Source of the DNA: Streptococcus sanguinis SK355
GTDB taxonomy: Bacteria > Bacillota > Bacilli > Lactobacillales > Streptococcaceae
Length of the DNA stretch: 64,000 nt
Reading direction: 5' to 3'
Assembly (NCBI RefSeq): GCF_000212855.1
Contig: NZ_GL890993.1
Span: 700,683-764,682 of the forward strand
Made by a program: the position numbers and the translations under genes. The notes beneath the pieces were generated by a model that did no database searches, had not been told where the DNA came from, and saw only the letters and a program-made list of their open reading frames with translations. Positions within the stretch are counted from its first letter, which is position 1, and each line of letters opens with the position of its first letter. Positions 1 through 9,339 of this stretch are shown here, piece after piece.

Positions 1-3
1 CAA

Positions 4-74
4 GCGGGTGTAGTTTAGTGGTAAAACTACAGCCTTCCAAGCTGTTGTCGCGAGTTCGATTCTCGTCACCCGCT
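4..74 (+). tRNA. tRNA-Gly (anticodon TCC)
   Basis: Complete cloverleaf with a 7-bp acceptor stem (GCGGGTG/CACCCGC), TCC anticodon and T-loop TTCGATT. CCA is not encoded. First visible member of the tRNA cluster; the rRNA operon it probably follows is outside the window. Confidence 0.97.
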
Positions 75-107
75 TTGAACGAAAGTTCATACCAAGTTTT
101 CGAACTT

Positions 108-181
<74 letters not shown>

Positions 182-196
182 TTTCAATAGTATTAT

Positions 197-268
197 GGTC
201 CGTTGGTCAAGGGGTTAAGACACCGCCTTTTCACGGCGGTAACACGGGTTCGAATCCCGTACGGACTA
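197..268 (+). tRNA. tRNA-Glu (anticodon TTC)
   Basis: Acceptor stem GGTCCGT/ACGGACT with a terminal G-U pair, anticodon loop TTTTCAC giving TTC. Confidence 0.97.
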
Positions 269-275
269 TATATTC

Positions 276-365
276 GGAGGATTACCCAAGTCCGGCTGAA
301 GGGAACGGTCTTGAAAACCGTCAGGCGTGTAAAAGCGTGCGTGGGTTCGAATCCCACATCCTCCT
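276..365 (+). tRNA. tRNA-Ser (anticodon TGA)
   Basis: Class II tRNA with a long variable arm. Acceptor stem GGAGGAT/ATCCTCC, anticodon TGA in loop CTTGAAA. Confidence 0.96.
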
Positions 366-384
366 TAGGGACGAATAGTAATAA

Positions 385-458
<74 letters not shown>

Positions 459-463
459 TAGTT

Positions 464-536
464 GGCTCGGTAGCTCAGTTGGTAGAGCAATGGATTGAAG
501 CTCCATGTGTCGGCGGTTCGATTCCGTCTCGCGCCA
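464..536 (+). tRNA. tRNA-Phe (anticodon GAA)
   Basis: Anticodon loop TTGAAGC giving GAA; T-loop TTCGATT. The acceptor stem GGCTCGG/TCGCGCC has one U-C mismatch at the fourth pair and one G-U pair. The rest is regular, so it is probably functional. Confidence 0.94.
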
Positions 537-549
537 TAATTTTATAATC

Positions 550-630
550 GGAAGGGTAGCGAAGAGGCTAAACGCGGCGGACTGTAAATCCGCTCCTTCG
601 GGTTCGGGGGTTCGAATCCCTCCCCTTCCA
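550..630 (+). tRNA. tRNA-Tyr (anticodon GTA)
   Basis: Class II tRNA with variable arm. Acceptor GGAAGGG/CCCTTCC, anticodon GTA in loop CTGTAAA. Confidence 0.96.
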
Positions 631-638
631 TAACCTTT

Positions 639-709
639 ACGGGCATAGTTTAAAGGTAGAACTAAGGTCTCCAAAACCTTCAGTGTGGGTTCAATTCCTA
701 CTGCCCGTG
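639..709 (+). tRNA. tRNA-Trp (anticodon CCA)
   Basis: Acceptor ACGGGCA/TGCCCGT, anticodon loop CTCCAAA giving CCA, discriminator G. Confidence 0.97.
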
Positions 710-718
710 TTTAAATAT

Positions 719-792
719 GGCGGGTGTGGTGAAGTGGTTAACACACCAGATTGTGGCTCTGGCATGCGTGGGTTCGATCCCCATCACTCGCC
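719..792 (+). tRNA. tRNA-His (anticodon GTG)
   Basis: Anticodon GTG in loop TTGTGGC. The extra 5' G at 719 opposite discriminator C792 is the identity element of tRNA-His. Confidence 0.96.
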
Positions 793-805
793 TATTTAAT
801 AGTAT

Positions 806-877
806 TGGGGTATAGCCAAGCGGTAAGGCAAGGGACTTTGACTCCCTCATGCGTTGGTTCGAATCCAGCTACCCCAG
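806..877 (+). tRNA. tRNA-Gln (anticodon TTG)
   Basis: Acceptor TGGGGTA/TACCCCA, anticodon loop CTTTGAC giving TTG. Confidence 0.97.
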
Positions 878-889
878 TTAAAAACTTGA

Positions 890-973
890 GCCGGCGTGGC
901 GGAATTGGCAGACGCGCTGGACTCAAAATCCAGTGTCCTCACGGACGTGCCGGTTCGACCCCGGCCGCCGGTA
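890..973 (+). tRNA. tRNA-Leu (anticodon CAA)
   Basis: Class II tRNA with long variable arm. Acceptor GCCGGCG/CGCCGGT, anticodon loop CTCAAAA giving CAA. Last tRNA of the cluster; a terminator follows within 15 nt. Confidence 0.96.
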
Positions 974-986
974 TAGCTTAAGTTTA

Positions 987-1012
987 GCGAAGCATTTTAG
1001 CTTCGTTTTTTT
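987..1012 (+). terminator. terminator of the tRNA cluster
   Basis: Hairpin CGAAGC/GCTTCG (988-993 and 1000-1005) followed by a run of T. From 1013 to about 1266 the sequence is AT-rich and holds nothing I can support. Confidence 0.85.
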
Positions 1013-1266
1013 GTTGTCTCTTTAGTATTTATTTTCAAGCTAAAGCGGAAGGTTGAATCGTGATTTTGCTTGTAAATTTATACTCAACTAGTGTAGTGGA
1101 TATGGAAGAATTTCACTATTAAATGGCTTATAAGATTTAGAATGCTAATAAGAGGCAGCTTGGTTTGTTCCTTTTATTCTCTGATTGAGTTTTATTTAGG
1201 GCTTAAGAATCTAATTGTATAATTAAATATTTTTTGTGAAAAGCATCTTACTTTTACTGAAAATTC

Positions 1267-1320
1267 TTGACTCTTTTCTGTTTTGTGGTATAATTAACCA
1301 GTAAAGCTTTAACTGGTTAA
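1267..1320 (+). promoter_or_regulatory. adcRCBA promoter with two AdcR boxes
   Basis: -35 TTGACT at 1267-1272 and -10 TATAAT at 1289-1294, 16 nt apart. Two AdcR operators follow: TTAACCAGTAAA (1294-1305, overlapping the -10) and TTAACTGGTTAA (1309-1320, perfect palindrome). Zinc-loaded AdcR binding here would block polymerase, giving zinc-dependent autorepression. Confidence 0.9.
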
Positions 1321-1336
1321 GAGAAGGAGGAAAGAA

Positions 1337-1780
1337 ATGACTAATTTAGCGCAGAAGATCGATCAATTTTTAAATGAAGTTATTTTGAAAGCAGAAAATC
1401 AGCATGAGATTCTAATTGGTTCTTGCACGAGTGATGTGCCTTTAACCAATACGCAGGAGCATATTTTGATGCTTTTGTCTGAGGAATCTTTGACAAATTC
1501 TGATTTGGCAAAAAAACTGAATGTGAGTCAAGCTGCTGTGACTAAGGCTGTGAAATCTTTGGTTCGGCAAGAGATGCTGCAAGCTTTTAAAGATAAGAGA
1601 GATGCACGGGTTACCTTTTACCGTTTGACTGAGTTAGCTCAGCCGATTGCAAAGGAACATCAGCATCATCACGCACATACTTTGGAGACGTATCAAAAAT
1701 TGGCAGAGCAGTTTTCTGCTAGTGAACAGGCGACAATCGCGAAGTTTTTGGAAGCCTTGGTGGGAGAAATCGGCAAATGA
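1337..1780 (+). CDS. adcR: AdcR, MarR-family zinc-responsive repressor
   Basis: 147-residue MarR-type regulator that represses zinc-uptake genes when zinc is plentiful. The winged-helix segment is about residues 45-105, with a recognition-helix region around [12 protein letters not shown]. Zinc-ligand candidates are Cys and His near residues 24-42 and the His-rich stretch near residues 108-114 (HQHHHAH). The ATG at 1337 has a GGAGG site 7 nt upstream. Its stop overlaps the adcC start (ATGA), so it heads the adcRCBA operon behind its own operators. Confidence 0.95.
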   Translation: MTNLAQKIDQFLNEVILKAENQHEILIGSCTSDVPLTNTQEHILMLLSEESLTNSDLAKKLNVSQAAVTKAVKSLVRQEMLQAFKDKRDARVTFYRLTELAQPIAKEHQHHHAHTLETYQKLAEQFSASEQATIAKFLEALVGEIGK

Positions 1781-2487
1781 GATATATCACAGTGGATAAT
1801 CTTTCCTTTTACTATGACAAGGAGCCTGTGCTGGAGCATATTCATTATTTTCTAGACAGTGGTGAGTTTGTAACTTTGACGGGGGAAAATGGAGCTGCTA
1901 AGACGACGCTTATCAAGGCTAGTTTGGGTATTTTGCAGCCTAAGCATGGGGAAGTGAAGATTTCCAAGACCAATGTGCGAGGCAAGAAATTGCGGATTGC
2001 CTACCTTCCTCAGCAGATTGCTAGTTTTAATGCAGGTTTTCCTAGTACGGTATATGAGTTTGTCAAGTCGGGACGTTATCCGCGCAAGGGTTGGTTTCGT
2101 CATTTGAATGAGCATGATGAGGAGCATATCAAAGTGAGTCTGGAGTCGGTTGGAATGTGGGAACATCGAGATAAGCGGATTGGTTCTCTCTCTGGCGGGC
2201 AAAAGCAGAGAGCTGTGATTGCTCGGATGTTTGCTTCGGATCCGGATATTTTTGTCCTAGATGAGCCGACAACAGGTATGGATGCAGGCAGCAAGGATGA
2301 GTTTTACAAGCTCATGCACCATAGTGCTCATCAGCATGGAAAAGCTGTCTTGATGATCACACACGATCCGGAGGAAGTCCGCAAATATGCTGATCGCAAC
2401 ATCCACCTAGTGCGTAATCAGGACTCACCTTGGCGCTGTTTCAATGTGCATGAAAGCGACAATGGACAGGAGGTGAGCCATGCTTAA
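1777..2487 (+). CDS. adcC: AdcC, zinc ABC transporter ATPase
   Basis: 236-residue ATPase of the zinc importer, working on the cytoplasmic face with AdcB and AdcA. Walker A reads GENGAAKTT (about residues 35-43), with Ala where most ABC ATPases have Gly. From memory this is normal for streptococcal AdcC, so I do not take it as a defect. The signature LSGGQKQR (about 139) and Walker [11 protein letters not shown] follow. It overlaps adcR by 4 nt and adcB by 8 nt, implying translational coupling. Confidence 0.95.
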   Translation: MRYITVDNLSFYYDKEPVLEHIHYFLDSGEFVTLTGENGAAKTTLIKASLGILQPKHGEVKISKTNVRGKKLRIAYLPQQIASFNAGFPSTVYEFVKSGRYPRKGWFRHLNEHDEEHIKVSLESVGMWEHRDKRIGSLSGGQKQRAVIARMFASDPDIFVLDEPTTGMDAGSKDEFYKLMHHSAHQHGKAVLMITHDPEEVRKYADRNIHLVRNQDSPWRCFNVHESDNGQEVSHA

Positions 2488-3286
2488 TCTATTTTCCTAT
2501 GATTTTATGCAGCGAGCCTTCTTGGCAGTTATTGCCATGAGCCTCTTCTCACCGATTCTGGGGACTTTTCTGATTTTACGTCGGCAGAGCCTCATGAGTG
2601 ACACCCTCAGTCACGTTTCATTGGCAGGTGTAGCTTTTGGTTTGGTTCTTGGGCTGTCACCGACTCTCACAACGGTGCTTGTCGTCATTGCCGCAGCAGT
2701 CTTCTTAGAGTATCTGCGGACTATCTATAAGAATTTCATGGAAATCGGGACAGCCATTCTTATGTCAACCGGCTTAGCCATTTCCTTGATTGTTATGAGT
2801 AAGGGCAAGAGTTCTAGCTCAATGAGTCTGGACCAGTATCTGTTTGGTTCCATTGTGACTATTAGTACGGAGCAGGTGATTTCTCTCTTTGTCATTGCTG
2901 CTGTGGTGCTCGTCTTGACCTTCCTCTTCATTCGCCCCATGTACATCTTGACCTTTGACGAGGATACGGCCTTTGTGGATGGGCTGCCTGTGCGGACCAT
3001 GTCTATCCTCTTTAATATTGTGACGGGTGTTGCGATTGCCCTCATGATTCCAGCTGCGGGAGCCTTGCTAGTTTCGACCATTATGGTCTTGCCGGCCAGT
3101 ATTGCTCTGCGGATTGGGAAAAATTTCAAGTCGGTTATTTTGCTGGCAAATGCCATTGGTTTCTTTGGTATGATTGCCGGACTTTATATTTCTTACTATG
3201 CAGAGACGCCAGCTAGTGCCAGCATTACGATTATCTTCGTCGGCTTGTTCTTGCTGGTCAATCTGGTCAAAAAATTTATGAAATAG
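2480..3286 (+). CDS. adcB: AdcB, zinc ABC transporter permease
   Basis: 268-residue integral membrane permease of the ZnuB/ABC-3 family with about seven to eight hydrophobic helices. An early [13 protein letters not shown] segment and the [13 protein letters not shown] region are typical of this family. It overlaps adcC by 8 nt and is followed after 9 nt by adcA, so the four genes form one unit. Confidence 0.94.
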   Translation: MLNLFSYDFMQRAFLAVIAMSLFSPILGTFLILRRQSLMSDTLSHVSLAGVAFGLVLGLSPTLTTVLVVIAAAVFLEYLRTIYKNFMEIGTAILMSTGLAISLIVMSKGKSSSSMSLDQYLFGSIVTISTEQVISLFVIAAVVLVLTFLFIRPMYILTFDEDTAFVDGLPVRTMSILFNIVTGVAIALMIPAAGALLVSTIMVLPASIALRIGKNFKSVILLANAIGFFGMIAGLYISYYAETPASASITIIFVGLFLLVNLVKKFMK

Positions 3287-3295
3287 GAGCAGAAA

Positions 3296-4798
3296 ATGAA
3301 AAAAATTAGCTTACTATTAGCAGGTTTACTGAGTATTTTCTTAGTAGCTTGTTCTAATCAAAAAAATGCAGATGGCAAGCTCAATATTGTCACGACTTTT
3401 TATCCTGTTTATGAGTTTACCAAGCAGGTGGCTGGAGATGAGGCCAATGTTGAACTTCTAATCGGGGCAGGTACAGAGCCGCATGATTATGAGCCTTCAG
3501 CTAAGGCAGTTGCGACGATTCAGGATGCAGATGCCTTTGTCTATGAAAATGAAAACATGGAGACTTGGGTTCCAGATACGCTAAAAACTTTGAAAAATAA
3601 GGAAGAAACGGTTATCAAGGCGACAGGAGACATGCTCTTGCTGCCTGGCGGTGAAGAGGAAGAAGACCACGACCATGGGGAAGAGGGACATCATCATGCC
3701 TATGATCCCCATGTTTGGTTATCTCCGAAGCGGGCTATTAAAATGGTGGAGCACATCCGTGATAGCCTGAGCAAGTCTTATCCTGACAAGAAAGCTGCTT
3801 TTGAGAAAAATGCAGCGGCTTATATCAAGAAGCTGGAAGCCTTGGATAAGGAATATGAAGATGGATTGGCCAACGCCAAGCAAAAGAGCTTTGTCACTCA
3901 GCATGCAGCCTTTAACTATCTAGCATTGGACTATGGTTTGAAGCAAGTTCCAATTTCTGGCCTTTCACCAGACAGTGAGCCATCCGCTTCACGCTTGGCT
4001 GAATTGACCGAGTATATCAAGAAAAATAAGATCAAGTATATCTACTTTGAAGAGAATGCTTCCCAGGCATTGGCTTCCACTTTAGCTAAGGAAACAGGAG
4101 TAGAACTTGATGTCTTGAATCCGCTGGAAAGCTTGACCGAAGAACAGACCAAGGACGGAGCAGACTATGTTTCTATCATGCAGGCCAATCTAAAGGCTCT
4201 CAAGAAGACAACTGACCAAGAGGGAGCGGAGATTGCAGCTGAGAAAGAAGGAGACGATAAGACAGTCCAAAACGGCTACTTTGAAGACAGTGCCGTCAAG
4301 GATCGGACCTTGTCTGACTATGCTGGTGAGTGGCAGTCTGTTTACCCTTATCTGAAAGACGGGACCTTGGATCAAGTCTTTGACTACAAGGCTAAGCTGA
4401 CTGGAAAAATGACGGCAGCTGAATACAAGGACTACTATGACAAGGGCTACAAGACAGATATTTCCAATATCAATATCACAGACAAGACCATGGAATTTGT
4501 GGTAGATGGAAAATCTAAGAAATATACTTATAAATACGTTGGCAAGCACACTCTGACTTACTCTAAGGGAAATCGAGGGGTACGCTTCATGTTTGAAGCG
4601 ACAGACGAGGATGCTGGTGAGTACAAGTATGTTCAGTTTAGCGATCACAACATTGCACCGACCAAGGCAGCTCATTTCCACATCTTCTATGGCGGCGAGA
4701 GCCAGGAAGCACTCTTTGATGAGCTGGAAAACTGGCCAACCTACTATCCAAGTAAGTTGACAGGTCAAGAAATTGCCCAAGAGATGTTGGCGCACTAA
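3296..4798 (+). CDS. adcA: AdcA, zinc-binding lipoprotein with C-terminal ZinT domain
   Basis: 500-residue two-domain zinc receptor. Signal peptide with lipobox LVAC (lipid-anchored Cys about residue 19). The ZnuA-like cluster A-I domain (about 30-315) has the acidic/His loop EEEDHDHGEEGHHH (about 121-134), and ligand His residues occur in EPHDYEP, DPHVW and QHAAF. Residues about 320-500 are a ZinT domain with His ligands in AAHFHIFYGG. The length fits the fused AdcA family. The operon ends just downstream at a terminator. Confidence 0.95.
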   Translation: MKKISLLLAGLLSIFLVACSNQKNADGKLNIVTTFYPVYEFTKQVAGDEANVELLIGAGTEPHDYEPSAKAVATIQDADAFVYENENMETWVPDTLKTLKNKEETVIKATGDMLLLPGGEEEEDHDHGEEGHHHAYDPHVWLSPKRAIKMVEHIRDSLSKSYPDKKAAFEKNAAAYIKKLEALDKEYEDGLANAKQKSFVTQHAAFNYLALDYGLKQVPISGLSPDSEPSASRLAELTEYIKKNKIKYIYFEENASQALASTLAKETGVELDVLNPLESLTEEQTKDGADYVSIMQANLKALKKTTDQEGAEIAAEKEGDDKTVQNGYFEDSAVKDRTLSDYAGEWQSVYPYLKDGTLDQVFDYKAKLTGKMTAAEYKDYYDKGYKTDISNINITDKTMEFVVDGKSKKYTYKYVGKHTLTYSKGNRGVRFMFEATDEDAGEYKYVQFSDHNIAPTKAAHFHIFYGGESQEALFDELENWPTYYPSKLTGQEIAQEMLAH

Positions 4799-4810
4799 TA
4801 TAAAAAAGTA

Positions 4811-4840
4811 AGAAGACGGGACTATCCCGCCTTCTTTTTT
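4811..4840 (+). terminator. terminator of adcRCBA
   Basis: Stem AGAAG-A-CGGG / CCCG-C-CTTCT around a five-base loop, followed by six T. Confidence 0.88.
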
Positions 4841-4868
4841 ACATTTTTAAAATTAGCGATAAAAATAC

Positions 4869-4922
4869 TTGACAAATTATGATTACAAATGTAAACTAAT
4901 AAAGAGTTAGATTACATTTGTA
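4869..4922 (+). promoter_or_regulatory. cop operon promoter with two cop boxes
   Basis: -35 TTGACA (4869-4874) and a probable -10 TAAACT (4892-4897) with a 17-nt spacer. Two CopY operators of the TACANNTGTA class: TACAAATGTA (4884-4893, abutting the -10) and TACATTTGTA (4913-4922). Confidence 0.9.
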
Positions 4923-4944
4923 AATGATAAGGGAGTGTTAAACA

Positions 4945-5388
4945 ATGGAACAGCAAAATATTAGCCAAGCAGAATGGCAAGTGATGCGTGTGTTATGGGC
5001 TTATCCACATAGCCGTAGTACAGAGATTATAGCGCGGTTGGAAGCAGACTTCTCATGGAAGCCCGCAACCATCAAGACCCTTTTGAATCGTCTGAAGACC
5101 AAAGAATTTATCGCTATGGAAAAAATAGAGGGTAAGTTTTACTATGATGCTCGGATTTTAGAATCGGATCATCTGGAAAGTACTTTGCAGGCTCTCTTTG
5201 ATAATATCTGCAACACCAAGCATGGAGAACTGTTGATTTCGATGATTGAGAGAAGTCAGTTCAGCCAAGGGGACTTGGAGCGGCTCAGCCAAGTCATTGA
5301 TAAGAAAAGGGCTTCAGCTCCGTTAGAAATCAAATGTCACTGTCCGCAAGGTCAGTGTCGGTGCGGGCACGGAAAGGAGGAGCATTGA
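4945..5388 (+). CDS. copY: CopY, copper-responsive repressor
   Basis: 147-residue BlaI/CopY-family repressor. N-terminal winged helix (about 5-75, with WKPATIKTLLNRL as recognition region) and a C-terminal CHCPQGQCRC metal site, the CxCxxxxCxC motif through which copper displaces zinc and releases DNA. GGGAG ribosome site at 4931. It is the first gene of copYAZ behind two matching operators; its TGA shares one base with the copA ATG. Confidence 0.95.
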   Translation: MEQQNISQAEWQVMRVLWAYPHSRSTEIIARLEADFSWKPATIKTLLNRLKTKEFIAMEKIEGKFYYDARILESDHLESTLQALFDNICNTKHGELLISMIERSQFSQGDLERLSQVIDKKRASAPLEIKCHCPQGQCRCGHGKEEH

Positions 5389-7634
5389 TGAGCGAGAAGA
5401 AAGAATACAAACTCTCAGGAATGACCTGTGCATCTTGTGCTATGACAGTTGAGATGGCGGTCAAAGATTTAGAAACGGTTGAGGATGTCAGTGTCAATCT
5501 GGCGACAGAACGTCTCAGTTTGCTTCCTAAGGCGGGATTTGACAGCCAGCAAGTGCTGGCTGCTGTAGCCGAGGCTGGTTATCAGGCAGAAGAAAAAGGA
5601 AAAGACCGACCGTCCGATGTGAGCGAAGAGGCTGCAATGAAAGCGCAGGAATTGCGAAGGAAGAAGCAAGAATTACTAATTCTTTTGGTTACAGCTCTGC
5701 CTTTGCTTTATATCTCTATGGGCAGTATGGTCGGTCTTCCTCTACCTAGCTTTTTGGACCATATGGCGCATCCCTTGGTCTTCGTTCTGTCACAACTTCT
5801 TTTGACTCTGCCTGCTGTGTGGATTGGGCGCGGCTTCTATCAGAGAGGATTTCGCAATCTTATCAAGCGACATCCCAATATGGATAGTCTGATTGCAGTG
5901 GGAACCAGCGCAGCATTTTTCTACAGTCTCTACTCGGTCAGTCAGGTTTTTCTAGGTTATCATGCCTTTGTTCATCAACTCTATTTTGAGTCGGTTGCAG
6001 TGATTATTGCCTTGGTTCTTCTGGGTAAATATCTGGAAAGTTCAGCTAAGGGGAGAACGTCTCAGGCAATTCAGTCTCTGCTTGAGCTAGTGCCTAGTCA
6101 GGCGACAGTGATTCGCTATGGAGAGGCTGTGACCATTGATACGGAGGATATCCGAGTTGGAGACATTATCCGTATCAAGCCAGGGGAGCGTATGCCTGTA
6201 GATGGCCTTGTGACAGAGGGCCAGACCTTTGTGGATGAGTCCATGATGACTGGTGAAAGTGTCCCGATTGAAAAGAAAGTTGGCGACACTATTACTAGTG
6301 CAACAATCAATCAAAATGGTAGTATTGACTACCAAGCAACTAGGGTGGGTTCGGATACGACCTTAGCTCAGATTGTCAGATTGGTGGAGGAAGCGCAGGG
6401 TTCTAAGGCGCCGATAGCGGCTTTAGCAGATAAGATTTCGCTTTATTTTGTTCCAATCGTGCTGAGCTTGGCTGCTTTGTCTGCGCTGGGCTGGTATTTT
6501 CTAGCTGGTGAGAGTCTTAGCTTTTCTCTGTCAATCTTTATCGCAGTTCTGGTCATTGCCTGCCCTTGTGCGCTGGGATTAGCCACTCCGACAGCCATTA
6601 TGGTTGGGACTGGTAAAGGGGCTGAAAATGGAATTCTGATTAAGTCTGGACAAGCTTTGGAAGCAGCTTATCAACTGGATACTATTGTTCTTGATAAGAC
6701 GGGGACGATTACAGTTGGTAAGCCCAGTCTGACGGATCTGCTGCCCTTGAGTGATTTGAATCGGTCTGACTTGTTGCAGCTAATAGCTAGCGCTGAGCAG
6801 CATTCTGAGCACCCTTTGGCTCAGGCTATCTTGGAAGCAGCTGAAGAGGAGGAACTTGACTTGCTGCCTGTCATTCATTTTGAGGCCATTGTTGGTCGAG
6901 GATTGGCTGCTCAGGTTGAGGACAGACAGCTTCTGGTGGGAAATGAGTCTTTGATGAAAGAAAAGAACATTGACAGCAGTGCTTTTCAAGAACAGTTGTT
7001 GGAGCTATCCCAGGAAGGAAAAACAGCCATGTTTGTCGCAATAGATGGACAGCTGGCTGGTATTCTAGCGGTAGCAGATGAGATGAAATCTAGTAGCCTG
7101 TCGGCTGTGCAGGAGCTTCAGTCTATGGGGCTAGAAGTCATCATGCTGACAGGAGATCGTGAAGAAACAGCGACAGCTATTGCCCAGAAAGCTGGAATCC
7201 AAAAAGTCATCGCAGGTGTATTGCCAGATGGTAAGGTCGCTGCTATCAAGAACTTACAGGAAGCTGGAAAAAAACTAGCCATGGTCGGAGACGGTATCAA
7301 TGATGCGCCGGCTCTGGTTCAGGCAGATGTGGGAATTGCCATCGGTTCAGGCGCTGATGTAGCTATTGAGTCGGCAGATGTAGTGCTCATGCATAGTGAT
7401 TTGCAGGATGTAGTCAAGGCTATCAAGCTCAGTCAGGCAACCATCCGTAATATCAAGGAAAATCTCTTCTGGGCTTTTGCCTACAATACACTAGGCATCC
7501 CGATTGCTATGGGTCTACTGCATCTTTTCGGCGGTCCCTTGCTCAATCCTATGCTGGCTGGTCTGGCCATGAGCTTGAGCTCAGTGTCAGTAGTGGCCAA
7601 TGCTCTGCGTCTAGGACGCTTTAAAATGAACTAA
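5388..7634 (+). CDS. copA: CopA, copper-exporting P1B-type ATPase
   Basis: 748-residue copper efflux pump. I chose ATG 5388 because GGAGGAG precedes it and it overlaps the copY stop; an upstream in-frame start at 5334 lies inside copY. Domains: N-terminal heavy-metal-binding domain with GMTCASC (about 8-14), transmembrane helices, actuator loop with MTGES, the membrane CPC motif (CPCALGLATPTA, about 391), phosphorylation site DKTGT (about 435), HP motif SEHPLA and hinge GDGINDAP. All key residues are intact. Confidence 0.96.
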   Translation: MSEKKEYKLSGMTCASCAMTVEMAVKDLETVEDVSVNLATERLSLLPKAGFDSQQVLAAVAEAGYQAEEKGKDRPSDVSEEAAMKAQELRRKKQELLILLVTALPLLYISMGSMVGLPLPSFLDHMAHPLVFVLSQLLLTLPAVWIGRGFYQRGFRNLIKRHPNMDSLIAVGTSAAFFYSLYSVSQVFLGYHAFVHQLYFESVAVIIALVLLGKYLESSAKGRTSQAIQSLLELVPSQATVIRYGEAVTIDTEDIRVGDIIRIKPGERMPVDGLVTEGQTFVDESMMTGESVPIEKKVGDTITSATINQNGSIDYQATRVGSDTTLAQIVRLVEEAQGSKAPIAALADKISLYFVPIVLSLAALSALGWYFLAGESLSFSLSIFIAVLVIACPCALGLATPTAIMVGTGKGAENGILIKSGQALEAAYQLDTIVLDKTGTITVGKPSLTDLLPLSDLNRSDLLQLIASAEQHSEHPLAQAILEAAEEEELDLLPVIHFEAIVGRGLAAQVEDRQLLVGNESLMKEKNIDSSAFQEQLLELSQEGKTAMFVAIDGQLAGILAVADEMKSSSLSAVQELQSMGLEVIMLTGDREETATAIAQKAGIQKVIAGVLPDGKVAAIKNLQEAGKKLAMVGDGINDAPALVQADVGIAIGSGADVAIESADVVLMHSDLQDVVKAIKLSQATIRNIKENLFWAFAYNTLGIPIAMGLLHLFGGPLLNPMLAGLAMSLSSVSVVANALRLGRFKMN

Positions 7635-7654
7635 ATATACGGAGGAATGAATCT

Positions 7655-7873
7655 ATGAAACAAACAGTTCAATTAGAAAACTTATCTTGTCAAAACTGTG
7701 TTAAACATGTCACCCAGCACTTCCTATCTATGGAGGGAGTGTCAGATGTGGCGGTAGATCTAGAACAGCAGACAGCCCACGTCACGACTGATAAGCCTTA
7801 TGGGACAGCTGATTATGAAGTTGCTCTGGCAAAGACAATCTACAGGGTTCTGGATGTGGCAGAAGCTGAATGA
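7655..7873 (+). CDS. copZ: CopZ-like copper chaperone
   Basis: 72-residue heavy-metal-associated (ferredoxin-like) domain with the metal-binding loop LSCQNC near residue 11. It probably carries Cu(I) to CopA or CopY. Lies 20 nt after copA with a GGAGG site, as the last cop gene. Confidence 0.9.
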   Translation: MKQTVQLENLSCQNCVKHVTQHFLSMEGVSDVAVDLEQQTAHVTTDKPYGTADYEVALAKTIYRVLDVAEAE

Positions 7874-7991
7874 ATAAAGTCAGTAGCTTTGCGCCTGCCC
7901 AGTTGCTAGAATTCTTCTTGTAAAAAGCGATAAAATAATCTATAATGTTACTAATCACATGATTTATCTTACCGTGAGAAAGAGGAGAAAA

Positions 7992-8561
7992 ATGAAGAAA
8001 AAAGCTTTACCTTTTTTACTAGCAGGAGCTGCTTTATTAGCTATGACAGCTTGCTCAAAGGGCAGTGCTACGAATCAATCAGAGACGTCTACTAGCAGTA
8101 CTGGCTCGGTAACAAGTTCTGTGGAGCAGGTATCCAGTCAATCAACTGCAGCAGCAACTTCAGCGGCTAGCAGCACTAGCTCAGAGAGTGCAAGCACAGA
8201 AAAAAACAAGGAAAAGAAGGAAGCGATGGACATTTCAGCACTTGCAAATGGCAATTATGCCAGCGTTAAAGGAACCTGGCAGGATGCTTCTGGCAACCAG
8301 CTTGTTTTTGATGACAAGGGCTTGGTTTCAAGTGTTTATGAATTGTACGGAGCTTCACTGACAGACTATGGGACTGCTGCTGGCGGTGTCTACGGCGGAG
8401 AAAGCGGAGGTTTTCTGATTGAGTTTCTTCCTAAGGGAGTTAAGGTCGCTGACAAGGAAAACTTTACAGACAACTCAGATGCTGGCCAAGATAGAATCTG
8501 GACAGGTGTTGGCATGAATAGCTTTGACGAGCAAGGCAGCTTCTATTATCGAGTAGATTAA
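7992..8561 (+). CDS. putative lipoprotein of unknown function
   Basis: 189-residue secreted protein. I chose ATG 7992 rather than the in-frame start at 7959 because GAGGAG lies 5 nt upstream. Lys-rich start, hydrophobic core, then MTAC as probable lipobox (Cys about residue 21). A Ser/Thr-rich linker (about 25-80) leads to a compact C-terminal domain (about 90-189) with NGNYASVKGTWQDASG near its start, resembling a small domain seen in other streptococcal lipoproteins (possibly DUF6287, from memory). Terminator directly downstream; single-gene unit. Function not recognised. Confidence 0.75.
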   Translation: MKKKALPFLLAGAALLAMTACSKGSATNQSETSTSSTGSVTSSVEQVSSQSTAAATSAASSTSSESASTEKNKEKKEAMDISALANGNYASVKGTWQDASGNQLVFDDKGLVSSVYELYGASLTDYGTAAGGVYGGESGGFLIEFLPKGVKVADKENFTDNSDAGQDRIWTGVGMNSFDEQGSFYYRVD

Positions 8562-8602
8562 ACGTAGCTTGGCTTTTAGTTTTATAACTTATATATTGAG
8601 GA

Positions 8603-8629
8603 GAGCAGAAAAACATCTGCTCTTTTTTC
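8603..8629 (+). terminator. terminator after the lipoprotein gene
   Basis: Stem GAGCAGA/TCTGCTC (8603-8609 and 8616-8622) followed by six T. Confidence 0.85.
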
Positions 8630-8656
8630 TTTGGTAGAGTAAGAAATTTTACAGAT

Positions 8657-8685
8657 AAAAAAGCCTGCCTAAATTAGGCGGGCTT
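8657..8685 (-). terminator. terminator of the first TetR gene
   Basis: Perfect inverted repeat AAGCCTGCCT/AGGCGGGCTT (one G-T pair) with a run of A on the plus strand at 8655-8660, i.e. a U-tract for minus-strand transcription. Confidence 0.8.
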
Positions 8686-8702
8686 CATAATTTTGAGTTG
8701 AA

Positions 8703-9275
8703 TTAGGACTCACTATGAGGCATTATAAATTGATCCATAGGGGTTGAAATTACATTCAGGAACAATTTGGCGAAATCCTCTGCAGGCATAGGGTCTTCTT
8801 TGATGATCCAAATCTCAATGAGGGAATTAATCCATCTGACGACAATTTCAGTAGCCATCTCTTTCGAAATCCCCAATTTCTTAGAGTCAATTTCTAAATT
8901 TTGTACGACCCACTGAGTGAAGAAGGTAGATAGATAGTCACTCCAGAAAGGATCGATAGCTGTAGTGTAGAGCACCTTCATCCATTTCCTATGTTCATAG
9001 AGGGTAGGAATCATATGCTTGGCAAAGAAGCAGAATGGATTTTCTCCATTTCCTTCTTCGTAGCTTTCATACAGGGGCAAAAACGGAGCCATAATTGTCT
9101 GGCGGATGTATTGGATAATGTCTTCAACATTACTAAAATGCTTTTTATAGATGGCCTGGCGCGATAGACCGGCTTGTTTAGCAATCTCTGAAAAAGTAAA
9201 ATAAGACTTTTCAGGATTTTGCTCTGCCAGCTCAATTAAGGCATTGACGACTTTGTCTCGAGTATCTTGGGGCAT
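8703..9275 (-). CDS. TetR/AcrR-family regulator, paralogue 1
   Basis: 190-residue regulator. N-terminal TetR helix-turn-helix (about 10-55) with FTFSEIAKQAGLSRQAIYKKHF; the C-terminal part (about 70-190) is a divergent helical ligand domain. It is clearly paralogous to the next TetR gene along its whole length, in the same orientation. Upstream, ACAAAC (9340-9345) and GTTTGT (9355-9360) form an inverted repeat that may be an operator. Target genes are not evident. Confidence 0.88.
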   Translation of the reverse strand: MPQDTRDKVVNALIELAEQNPEKSYFTFSEIAKQAGLSRQAIYKKHFSNVEDIIQYIRQTIMAPFLPLYESYEEGNGENPFCFFAKHMIPTLYEHRKWMKVLYTTAIDPFWSDYLSTFFTQWVVQNLEIDSKKLGISKEMATEIVVRWINSLIEIWIIKEDPMPAEDFAKLFLNVISTPMDQFIMPHSES

Positions 9276-9339
9276 AAGTACCTTCCTTCTTTTATATTAA
9301 GTTCTTGCTGGTATGTCTAAAAAAATAGAGCAGACTCCA

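Noticed and set aside
464..536. tRNA-Phe with acceptor mismatch as a pseudo-tRNA
   Set aside because: A single U-C mismatch with all other stems and identity positions intact; as far as I recall streptococcal tRNA-Phe genes commonly look like this.
1879..1905. AdcC Walker A variant (GENGAAKT) as an inactivated ATPase
   Set aside because: The Lys-Thr pair and all other ABC motifs are intact, and I recall the same Ala in other streptococcal AdcC proteins.
5334..5387. Upstream in-frame start for copA inside copY
   Set aside because: The ATG at 5388 has a GGAGGAG site and matches the usual CopA N-terminus just before the metal-binding domain.
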